Below, piece after piece: positions 1 through 5,893 of a stretch of DNA of 6,032 nt; position 1 is the stretch's first letter, and the number at the start of each line of letters is the position of its first letter. Position numbers and translations under genes: made by a program. The DNA is taken from assembly GCA_038247995.1 (NCBI GenBank), contig JBBRUG010000348.1, forward strand, positions 1 through 6,032, read 5' to 3'. A model generated the notes under the pieces. That model did not search any database. It saw only the letters and a program-made list of their open reading frames with translations, and had not been told where the DNA came from. Source of the DNA: JBBRUG01 sp038247995. GTDB taxonomy: Bacteria > Chloroflexota > Chloroflexia > Chloroflexales > Chloroflexaceae.

Positions 1-806
1 ATACAACGGCCACGCCGCACCACGCGAGTTGGACGCCTGAGGCACTGGCTACCGCCGCCGCTGCTCAGGGCCTCACAGCAATCGCTGCCGCCGACCACAA
101 TACGACAGCGAGTGTGAGCGCCTTACAAGCAGCCGGGGCACGCCATGGGGTGCGCGTGATCCCCGGCGTCGAGATCGACAGCGCATTCAATGGGAAGCTC
201 TGGCATACCCTTGTGTATGGCGCCGATCCAGAGGCACCGGCACTACACGCGTTGTGCGCAGCCGTGTTTACGCGCAACGCCGCCGATGCCGCTCGGCTGA
301 TCGTCGAATTACCCACAGCGGGGTTTCGGCTGGTAGGTTTGGAGACGCTGGGGCGCGCAGCGAATGTCGCCGACGTAGCGACAGCCCTGGCTCGCCATAA
401 CGACCTGCCGGGCCGGGTAGCCGGCGAGGCCGACGAAGAAGCCGGGATACGCTTTTTGCTGACCCAGATCCAGAGCGCCTACAATCCACTGAGGGTTAGC
501 GCGGTGATCGAGGTTGCACACGCATTGGGCGGGGTAGCCATACTGGCCCATCCCGGGCGGAGCAAAGGCATCTACGCCATCCCCGCAGACGCCGCCGACA
601 TCGCCGCACTGGCAGCAGCAGGGCTCGACGGGATTGAAGTCTACTACCCCAGCCACACCCCCGAACAACGCGCCTTCCTGCTTGAACAAGCGCACTACCA
701 CAAACTGCTCGTCTCCGGCGGCAGCGACAGCCACCATCCCCATCAGGCCCTAGCTGCAATTGAGCCAAACCTGATCCAACCATTGCTGGAGCGCTGTTTC
801 GTTTAG
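1..806 (+). CDS. PHP-domain metal-dependent phosphoesterase, TrpH/YciV-like (5'-truncated by window edge)
   Basis: Likely a cytoplasmic metal-dependent phosphoesterase of the PHP superfamily; relatives of the TrpH/YciV (RNase AM) type remove nucleotides or phosphates from short RNAs and nucleoside bisphosphates. The frame is open from base 3 with no stop, so the gene begins outside the window; 267 residues are visible. Motifs, numbered from that first codon: TPEAL at 11-15, metal motif ADHNT at 30-34, PGVEID at 54-59, His68 in LWHTLVYG, LAHPGR at 181-186, GIEVYYPSHT at 210-219, and GSDSH at 240-244 near the C-terminus. All fit PHP ligand positions. The residues before TPEAL read TTATPHHASW; the two bases before them (AT) could complete a His codon, so motif I (HxHTTxSDG in the family) is probably cut at the edge and lacks the usual SDG. 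The internal GTG at 114 would remove the DHNT motif and is not the start. It ends with TAG 52 bp before the Nudix gene and may be cotranscribed with it. The exact substrate is unknown. Confidence 0.9.
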   Translation, partial: TTATPHHASWTPEALATAAAAQGLTAIAAADHNTTASVSALQAAGARHGVRVIPGVEIDSAFNGKLWHTLVYGADPEAPALHALCAAVFTRNAADAARLIVELPTAGFRLVGLETLGRAANVADVATALARHNDLPGRVAGEADEEAGIRFLLTQIQSAYNPLRVSAVIEVAHALGGVAILAHPGRSKGIYAIPADAADIAALAAAGLDGIEVYYPSHTPEQRAFLLEQAHYHKLLVSGGSDSHHPHQALAAIEPNLIQPLLERCFV

Positions 807-858
807 GCCCAACGGCAGATCCCGCGTATTCCTAAACTCTTGCTTCGCCGAGGTTTTG

Positions 859-1464
859 ATGTTTCCAAGCGCCATTGAAGACCAACTCACCGAGCTTACC
901 GCACAGTACGGCACCCCGCAACGCTTATTGGTTCAACTCGAAGATCAGCGGTTTGACCCATATGAACTGACCGATCGCTATGGCGAGGTGTGTATGGTCA
1001 TTCGGCGACCAAGTGGCGCCTTGATCACGATGCGTAAGGATGTCTACCCGCCTGGTGTATTCCGCCTACCAACCGGCGGCATTCATCACGGGGAGTCGAT
1101 TATTGATGCGCTGCTGCGTGAGACAGCCGAGGAGACCGGGCTCGATGTCGTGATCAGCCGCTTTCTGTGCGCCGTGGCCTATCGCGGGCCGGATGATCCA
1201 CCGCAGGTGATCGGCTTCAGCAGCTTTGCCTTTTTGCTGGATGAGATCGGCGGGATGCTGGCCGCCCAGGACCCCGATGAGCGGGTGGAGGCTTTTGGCT
1301 TTTTGCCGCCACCTGAACTGCCCAATCTCGCCCAGAGCTTGGAGCAACTCAGCGCCACCTACGCCCGGGCGATTGGTGGAAGCTGGCAGAGTTGGGGACG
1401 CTTCCGCGCGGTGATCCACCGCGTTGTAGGAGAGTGTTTGCAGTTTGACAGTCTGACAGTTTGA
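859..1464 (+). CDS. Nudix hydrolase, substrate unknown, with repeat-derived C-terminal tail
   Basis: A Nudix pyrophosphohydrolase, expected to cleave a nucleoside diphosphate linked to another moiety in the cytoplasm using Mg or Mn. The 201-residue protein has a helical N-terminal extension of about 40 residues, then a Nudix fold from about residue 43. The box is canonical at residues 73-95: Gly73, Glu79, then RETAEETGL at 87-95, with Thr89 where a hydrophobic residue is usual. I chose ATG 859, not the TTG directly before it at 856, because AGG at 851-853 sits 5 bases upstream of the ATG. No promoter is obvious in the 52 bp gap after the PHP gene, so cotranscription is plausible. The end is odd: after Leu194 the last seven residues (QFDSLTV) and the TGA stop are encoded by the first three units of repeat array A. 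The N-terminal extension and FRLPTGGI context differ from the second Nudix protein, so these are not recent duplicates. Subfamily and substrate cannot be called. Confidence 0.9.
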   Translation: MFPSAIEDQLTELTAQYGTPQRLLVQLEDQRFDPYELTDRYGEVCMVIRRPSGALITMRKDVYPPGVFRLPTGGIHHGESIIDALLRETAEETGLDVVISRFLCAVAYRGPDDPPQVIGFSSFAFLLDEIGGMLAAQDPDERVEAFGFLPPPELPNLAQSLEQLSATYARAIGGSWQSWGRFRAVIHRVVGECLQFDSLTV

Positions 1465-1694
1465 CAGTTTGACAGTTTGACAGTCTGACAGTTCACAGTC
1501 TGACAGTTCACAGTCTGACAGTTTGACAGTTTGACAGTCTGACAGTCTGACAGTTCACAGTCTGACAGTCTGACAGTTTGACAGTTTGACAGTCTGACAG
1601 TTTGACAGTTCACAGTCTGACAGTCTGACAGTTCACAGTTCACAGTTCACAGTTCACAGTCTTACAGTTTGACAGTTTGACAGTTCACAGTTCA
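1441..1694 (+). repeat. Array A: 33 contiguous 7/8-bp CAGT-led tandem repeat units
   Basis: Parsing by eye gives 33 uninterrupted units, all beginning CAGT. Their tails are TTGA (11 units), CTGA (11), CTTA (1) and TCA (10), so 23 units are 8-mers and 10 are 7-mers, totalling 254 bp. With T, C and S for TTGA, CTGA and TCA the order is TCTTTCSCSCTTCCSCCTTC, then TSCCSSSS, the CTTA unit, then TTSS. There are no unique spacers, so this is not CRISPR. The units carry no inverted complement of themselves, so strong hairpins are not expected. The GC content (about 3-4 of 7-8 bases) is below that of the flanking genes. The array overlaps the end of the upstream Nudix gene and stops about 80 bp before the next start codon. 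It resembles the STRR heptamer class of cyanobacteria in size and style; relationship is not shown. Confidence 0.97.
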
Positions 1695-1737
1695 GCGTCT
1701 CGACTGATGACTGGAGCGCCCGATTTGCCACACAGCG

Positions 1738-1743
1738 TATAAT
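1738..1743 (+). promoter_or_regulatory. Candidate -10 box of the second Nudix gene
   Basis: A perfect TATAAT lies 31 bp before the preferred ATG at 1775. Transcription would start near 1750, giving a leader of about 25 bases that contains the Shine-Dalgarno site. No good -35 hexamer is found at 16-18 bp upstream (the bases there are near AGCGCC). Array A contains 11 perfect TTGACA hexamers, but the last (1677-1682) is 55 bp upstream of TATAAT, too far to pair with it. Sigma-70-type recognition is inferred. Confidence 0.45.
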
Positions 1744-1762
1744 GAATTATTTACCCAGTAAT

Positions 1763-1768
1763 GTGAGG
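1763..1768 (+). promoter_or_regulatory. Ribosome binding site that decides the start of the second Nudix gene
   Basis: GTGAGG ends 6 bases before ATG 1775. The in-frame upstream ATG at 1742 overlaps the TATAAT box and has no comparable purine-rich site, so translation most likely starts at 1775. Confidence 0.55.
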
Positions 1769-1774
1769 CATCCT

Positions 1775-2221
1775 ATGCAAGCAATTCAGGCAGTCGGTGG
1801 CATTGTTTATCGCGTAAGCGCTACACACACAATCGATATCTTGTTGATCAAAAAGGTGCGCGGCGACTGGTCGCTGCCGAAGTGCAAGCTGAAGACGGGC
1901 GAGAGTGGCCCTGATGCGCTGTTGCGCGAGGTGCGCGAGGAGACCGGTATCAGCGGGGTTGTTGAAGATCTGGTTGGCGAAGCTGCCTATCAGATCCGCA
2001 AATCAAGCGGCCCACGCATGAAGATCGTCGCCTACTTTCTGGTGCGCGCCACGGACGGTAAGCTCCGACCGGACAAAAAAGAGGGCATTGAGCACGTAGG
2101 CTGGTTTGCGCTTGATCAGGCCTTAGAGCGCTTACGACGGCAGCGGCTGAAAGCGCTGGTACGCGCAGCACAAAGCCTGCTTGGGCCGGTTACCGCTACG
2201 CAACAGCAGGCCGGCGGTTAG
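1775..2221 (+). CDS. Nudix hydrolase, Ap6A-hydrolase/MutT1-like, with altered Nudix box
   Basis: A 148-residue single-domain Nudix protein, the usual size for diadenosine polyphosphate hydrolases and MutT1-like enzymes, which cleave dinucleoside polyphosphates or nucleoside triphosphates. The start QAVGGIVYR (residues 5-13), the WSLPK entry (32-36), MKIVAYFLVRA (82-92) and HVGWFALDQA (107-116) match that subfamily's layout by eye. The Nudix box runs from 37 to 59: Cys37, Glu43, then REVREETGI at 51-59. The catalytic RE and EE glutamates are intact, but position 37 is Cys (TGC) where the family has an invariant Gly, normally giving LPKGK. A single G-to-T change of GGC would explain it. I chose ATG 1775 over ATG 1742 because of the Shine-Dalgarno site and because the earlier ATG falls in the promoter. 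The gene lies 80 bp after array A, appears to have its own promoter, and converges with the permease gene 31 bp away. Confidence 0.9.
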   Translation: MQAIQAVGGIVYRVSATHTIDILLIKKVRGDWSLPKCKLKTGESGPDALLREVREETGISGVVEDLVGEAAYQIRKSSGPRMKIVAYFLVRATDGKLRPDKKEGIEHVGWFALDQALERLRRQRLKALVRAAQSLLGPVTATQQQAGG

Positions 2222-2252
2222 GGCGGAAACGCTCTATGATTGCCAAAACCGC
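2214..2252. terminator. Weak stem-loop between convergent genes
   Basis: GCGGTT at 2214-2219 and AACCGC at 2247-2252 form a 6-bp inverted repeat spanning both stop-codon regions. Inside is a small GCG-GAAA-CGC hairpin (2223-2232). There is no T-run on either side, so an intrinsic terminator is only a guess. This is the only structure in the 31 bp convergent gap. Confidence 0.2.
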
Positions 2253-4874
2253 TTACTCTTCGCGCAGGGCGAGCGCCGGATTGGTACGGCTCATTTTGAA
2301 GGCCGGGTAGATGCCGGCGAGTAATGCGGCAACCAGCGCCACCAACAACGCCTGGCCGAAGAGTGCCGGATCGATCGCGAGATCGAGCGTCCAGCCGAAT
2401 GAGCGCCGGTTGATCACATAGATCAGCACGAGCGCCAGCACCAACCCCAACGGCGCAGCAAGCAACCCGGCAGTAAGGCCCATCAAGCTCGTCTGCGTGA
2501 GCACCATCCCCCACACCTGCCCCGGCGTGAGCCCATTGGCGCGCAACATCGCCAACTCTCTGGCCCGTTCGAGTTGCAGGGCCATCAGCGAACTAAGAAT
2601 GCCGATAAAGGCCACAATGGTCGCCAGCAGTTGCAACACGGCTGTGATCGCAAAGGTGCGGTCGAAAATTGCGAGTGTACCTTCGCGCAATGCACGGTTC
2701 GAGCCAATCGTCAGGAGCGCTGTTTCAGCCGAACTGAGTGTATTAGCGCGGGCCTGAAGCTCGGCCACCAGCGCATCGACATCGGTCGCGGGCGCGGCAA
2801 ATAGGGCAAACGACGAGATCGCCGGGTCGTCCCAGTATGTGCGGAAGGTTGCGGCATCGATGCGAATCACACCCCGATCAGAAGTGTAGTCGTAATACAC
2901 ACCGGCAATCGGGAAGGTGCGCTCGCCGCGATCAGTGCGCAGCGCCAGCGTGTCGCCAATGCCGAGATCGAGCCGATAGGCCAGCGGCTCCGAGATCAGA
3001 ATCGCTCCGGTTTCGTACGCTTGCCACGTCGCCGGATCACCACCGGCCTGGAAGCGCAGCGCCTCACGCCCAACCCCTCCGGGCGCATCGATCGACACCA
3101 TACTCACCGGCCCAATCGACGTATCGACCTGGACATTGCGGAAGACGGTTACCGCCGCCACGCCGGGCGCACTCCTAAATGCGGCCAGCACCGCCGGATC
3201 AAGCGTCGTATCAACCCGATTCGAGGTGTTTGAGGGCGCGGCGACGTAGATATCGGCAACGAGACTCTGTTCCAGCCAGCTCACCACAGTCTGGCGGAAG
3301 CTGCCGACCATCAAGCCAACACCGATGGTGACGCTGATTGCAACCATTAATGCGGCAACTGCAACGGCGGTGCGCGAGAGCGCAGCGGTGACATCACGCG
3401 CAGCCATCCGCCCGAGCAGGCCAAAGAGCGCGCCGAGCAGCGGGCGAAGTAGGTTCATCAGCAGCACAGTGAGCGCCGGAGCGATTAATGCGGCCCCGAT
3501 CACAAGCGCAAACAGGGCCAGAAAAGCCAGCACCAGGCCGGTTAGGGTTGCGGCGCCACCCACGATCGCGGGCGGGATGAGCAGCAGGCCGCCGGCCACG
3601 AGGATCAGCGCAACCCCAACACCGGCGAGCAGCGGCACGGCGCGCCGAACGCGATCTTCGGCGCTGGAACGGCGCAAAACGGTGCGCGGCGGTGTAAAGG
3701 TTGCCTCGATCGCCGGCACGGCCGCCGAAACCAACGTGGCCAGGACACCCAGTACCAACCCTTTGAGCAGGATCAGCGGATCAACGCTGAAGCCGCGCAC
3801 AGTAACGACAAAGTACAGGTCGTTGATCGTCTGAGTAACCAGGCCGACTAAGCCCCGCCCGAGCAGCACACCCAAGCCCAGGCCCAACAGCGACCCGACG
3901 AGGCTGACCACGGCGGCTTCGATCAGCACAAGCGCGGCGATCTGGCGGCGGGTGACGCCGACACAGCGCAGCGTGCCGAGCAAGGTGCGCCGCTGCACAA
4001 CACTAAAGGTAATTGTGTTGTAGATCAGGAACATGCCCACGATCAAGGCCAGCAGGCTCAGCGCAGTCAGGTTAAGTTCGAAGGCGCGCGTCATCTGCTC
4101 GAGCGCGTTGCTGCGCGTCTCGGCGCGCTCCAGCACGGCGCCGGGCGGTAAGATCCCGCGAATAGCGGTTGCCTCGGGCGGATCGACGCCTGATGCGTCG
4201 GCGGGCAGAATCAGGTCGATCCGGCTCAAACGGCCAACCGAACCAAGGATCTCCTGGGCCGTCGCAATATCAGCGATGATCAGCCCTTCGAGCGCCCGGC
4301 GGCTCAGATCATCGTTGGGATTCAGCAAGCCGGCGACACGCAATTCGAGGGCTTGATCACCTACGCGCACGGTAAACAAGTCGTTGAGCGCCAGGCCATA
4401 CTGCAGGGCCAGGCTATCGGCCAGTACCACGGCGCCGGGTTCGATCAGCAGGCGCGTGAGGTCGAGCGACGCGCTGCCATCGGTAACGGCGCCGTCGGGG
4501 CCGCCGAGGTAGGAGCGAAACGGCGCTTCGGCCAGCGGATCGATGCCGAGCAGTTGCAACGTGCGCGCACCGAGCTGAGGCGCAACAACATAGCCCTCCA
4601 CGACGGGGGCAACAGCACGCAGGCCAAGTTCACTGCGCAACCGACGGTAGAGATCTTCGTCGAGGCCGGTTGGACCGCCGCGGATCTGGTGGCTGGCGCG
4701 CCCGGCGACACTCTCGGTGGACAGGGCAAAGGCGCGGCTGGCGCTGACATTAGCCAGGTCGATGGCGACAACAACGGCGACGCCGAGAGCGACACCGAGA
4801 ATGCATAGACCGATCTGCCAGGGGTGGCGGAGCAAATAGCGCAACGAGGAGCGCAGAAGCATGCTGTGTCTCAT
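2253..4874 (-). CDS. FtsX/MacB-type ABC transporter permease, YbbP-like (tandem MacB-FtsX modules)
   Basis: Inner-membrane permease of a type VII (MacB/LolCE/FtsX) ABC system; relatives use ATP hydrolysis for mechanical work on lipids, lipoproteins or envelope factors, not for transmembrane passage of a small solute. The 873 residues hold two modules. TM1 is near 21-40, then an extracellular MacB-PCD-like domain of about 225 residues, then TM segments near 268-292, 312-345 and 365-388. Next are hydrophobic segments near 414-435, 443-475 and 500-525, a second extracellular domain (about 530-738), and TM segments near 742-768, 790-821 and 838-858. FtsX hallmarks are LLGTLRCVGVTRRQI (298-312) and ELAMLRANGLTPGQV (773-787), with KMSRTNPALALREE at the end. 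This 10-TM, two-ectodomain plan matches E. coli YbbP, which is slightly shorter. The frame is open for 92 more codons upstream, but that stretch overlaps the transporter gene and looks noncoding. ATG 4874 is preferred; ATG 4862 (MLLRSSLR) is equally possible, and neither has a strong Shine-Dalgarno. No ATPase partner is visible. The substrate is unknown. Confidence 0.93.
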   Translation of the reverse strand: MRHSMLLRSSLRYLLRHPWQIGLCILGVALGVAVVVAIDLANVSASRAFALSTESVAGRASHQIRGGPTGLDEDLYRRLRSELGLRAVAPVVEGYVVAPQLGARTLQLLGIDPLAEAPFRSYLGGPDGAVTDGSASLDLTRLLIEPGAVVLADSLALQYGLALNDLFTVRVGDQALELRVAGLLNPNDDLSRRALEGLIIADIATAQEILGSVGRLSRIDLILPADASGVDPPEATAIRGILPPGAVLERAETRSNALEQMTRAFELNLTALSLLALIVGMFLIYNTITFSVVQRRTLLGTLRCVGVTRRQIAALVLIEAAVVSLVGSLLGLGLGVLLGRGLVGLVTQTINDLYFVVTVRGFSVDPLILLKGLVLGVLATLVSAAVPAIEATFTPPRTVLRRSSAEDRVRRAVPLLAGVGVALILVAGGLLLIPPAIVGGAATLTGLVLAFLALFALVIGAALIAPALTVLLMNLLRPLLGALFGLLGRMAARDVTAALSRTAVAVAALMVAISVTIGVGLMVGSFRQTVVSWLEQSLVADIYVAAPSNTSNRVDTTLDPAVLAAFRSAPGVAAVTVFRNVQVDTSIGPVSMVSIDAPGGVGREALRFQAGGDPATWQAYETGAILISEPLAYRLDLGIGDTLALRTDRGERTFPIAGVYYDYTSDRGVIRIDAATFRTYWDDPAISSFALFAAPATDVDALVAELQARANTLSSAETALLTIGSNRALREGTLAIFDRTFAITAVLQLLATIVAFIGILSSLMALQLERARELAMLRANGLTPGQVWGMVLTQTSLMGLTAGLLAAPLGLVLALVLIYVINRRSFGWTLDLAIDPALFGQALLVALVAALLAGIYPAFKMSRTNPALALREE

Positions 4875-4880
4875 AGATTC

Positions 4881-4889
4881 AGCATACCA
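4881..4889 (-). promoter_or_regulatory. Candidate extended -10 element for the permease gene
   Basis: On the minus strand the bases read TGGTATGCT, a TGN extension followed by a hexamer matching TATAAT at 4 of 6 positions. It lies so close to ATG 4874 that the transcript would begin at or next to that codon, giving either a leaderless mRNA or use of ATG 4862. No convincing -35 hexamer is present. This is speculative. Confidence 0.25.
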
Positions 4890-4899
4890 CAAGCAGGAT

Positions 4900-4978
4900 G
4901 CACGCGGCAGGTGGGATGACGCAGCACGCGGCAAGGGCTTCAGCCCGCCAGCGGCAACCAACGAATGAGCAGCATCCT
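4900..4978. repeat. Small repeats in the transporter-permease gap
   Basis: The 133 bp gap (4875-5007) holds a direct repeat GCACGCGGCA (4900-4909 and 4924-4933, 24 bp apart) and an inverted pair AGGATGC (4895-4901) and GCATCCT (4972-4978). It also has a perfect 12-bp palindrome GGGCTTCAGCCC (4935-4946) that can fold as a 4-bp stem with a 4-base loop. No T-run follows, so a terminator for the transporter gene is not supported. The palindrome may be a REP-like dispersed element. Confidence 0.5.
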
Positions 4979-5007
4979 TCAGGGCGCTGCGCTCCGGCAA
5001 GCCCCCA

Positions 5008-5886
5008 CTACTCGCCGCGCGCAGCGATGACGATGCCGAGGAGCAGCAACACGAAGCCGCCGAGTTGCAAGGGCGCAAAGGTTTCACCGAAGACGAGCAA
5101 CGCAAGGATGGCTGAACCAAGCGGTTCGCCAAGAATGGCCACAGCAACAAAGGTGGCCGAGAGCGTACTAAGCGCGTAGTTGAACGACGTATGGCCGAGC
5201 AGTTGCGGACCGATCGCGAGGCCGAGAATAAGCAGATAAGCGCCGGGCGGCAGGCCGAACAACGACTGGCCGGCGAGCAAGGCCCAGATCAGCAGCACGA
5301 CAGCGGCAGCGGAATAGACCAGCCAGATGTAAGCCAGCACCGACATATGGCGGCGTAGGTTGCGCCCGATCAGCAAATAGCCACTGCCGGCGGCCGCGCC
5401 GATCAGGGCCAGCGTGTTGCCAAGCGTGGGATTAGGCGCGCTCGAAGACGTACTATCGCTCAGGCCGATCAGGATCGTACCGGCGAGGGTTAGCCCGATG
5501 CCAAGCAGGGTGGGCCAACTCAGCCGTTCCCGCAAGAGGAGCACCGAGATCAGGCCGACCCAAAGCGGATTGGTGGAGACAAGCGCAGCGCTACTGGCCA
5601 CCGAGGTAAATTCGAGCGAACTGATCCAGCTTGCGAAATGAACGGCGAGAAAGACCCCCGAGCCAAGCGCAAACAGCAGATCGCGTCGCCCCAGGCTGCG
5701 CAACTCGACGCCGACACGCCACCAGGCGAGCGGCGAGAGAATCAGCGCAGCGAAAATCAGCCGGCCGGCGGCGATGGTGAGCGATGGCACAGCGGCACTC
5801 TGGGCGTAACGCACAAGGATCGCTGACGACGAGACGATCAAAACACCAACGACAAGCACAACATAGGGCAAAGCAGTACGGGTCAT
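5008..5886 (-). CDS. DMT-superfamily transporter with tandem EamA domains
   Basis: A 292-residue inner-membrane protein of the drug/metabolite transporter superfamily, likely an exporter or importer of small metabolites; the substrate cannot be predicted. It is almost wholly hydrophobic, with about 10 predicted TM helices in two EamA halves. The first half is roughly residues 7-143, with the signature SSAALVSTNPLWVGL (98-112) followed by LLLRERLSWPTLLGIGL (116-132). The second is roughly 157-288, with the matching AILGEPLGSAILALLVFGE (250-268). The length is typical for the family and both halves are complete. ATG 5886 places TM1 soon after a 7-residue lead, as usual. The Shine-Dalgarno is poor: GAGA lies only 4 bases before the ATG. 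Repeat array B starts 7 bp upstream, so no normal promoter region exists between array and gene. The permease gene follows on the same strand after 133 bp; cotranscription is possible but not shown. Confidence 0.93.
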   Translation of the reverse strand: MTRTALPYVVLVVGVLIVSSSAILVRYAQSAAVPSLTIAAGRLIFAALILSPLAWWRVGVELRSLGRRDLLFALGSGVFLAVHFASWISSLEFTSVASSAALVSTNPLWVGLISVLLLRERLSWPTLLGIGLTLAGTILIGLSDSTSSSAPNPTLGNTLALIGAAAGSGYLLIGRNLRRHMSVLAYIWLVYSAAAVVLLIWALLAGQSLFGLPPGAYLLILGLAIGPQLLGHTSFNYALSTLSATFVAVAILGEPLGSAILALLVFGETFAPLQLGGFVLLLLGIVIAARGE

Positions 5887-5893
5887 GGGATCT

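Noticed and set aside
309..743. A 144-residue minus-strand open frame inside the PHP gene.
   Set aside because: The plus-strand frame carries all the PHP metal motifs, while the antisense product is Cys/Gly/Val-rich with no recognisable domain.
807..858. A promoter between the PHP and first Nudix genes.
   Set aside because: No convincing -10/-35 pair is seen in the 52 bp gap; only the AGG ribosome site before ATG 859 stands out.
1359..1643. A 94-residue minus-strand open frame through array A, giving a peptide with an NCQTVRLS-like periodic sequence.
   Set aside because: It exists because the repeat complement has few stops when read with mixed 7/8-bp units. It also overlaps the Nudix gene antisense and has no start signals, so it is most likely a by-product of the repeat.
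1441..1694. A CRISPR array.
   Set aside because: Units are 7-8 bp and contiguous with no unique spacers, and no cas genes are nearby.
1669..1743. A complete promoter formed by array TTGACA boxes and TATAAT at 1738.
   Set aside because: The nearest TTGACA ends at 1682, 55 bp before TATAAT, far from the 16-18 bp spacing needed.
3325..3834. Long plus-strand open frames opposite the permease (also 2497-2757, 4033-4356 and 4353-4808).
   Set aside because: They are antisense to a clear permease with strong domain motifs. Their composition (Ser/Arg/Ala-rich, no recognisable motifs) is typical of shadows in GC-rich DNA.
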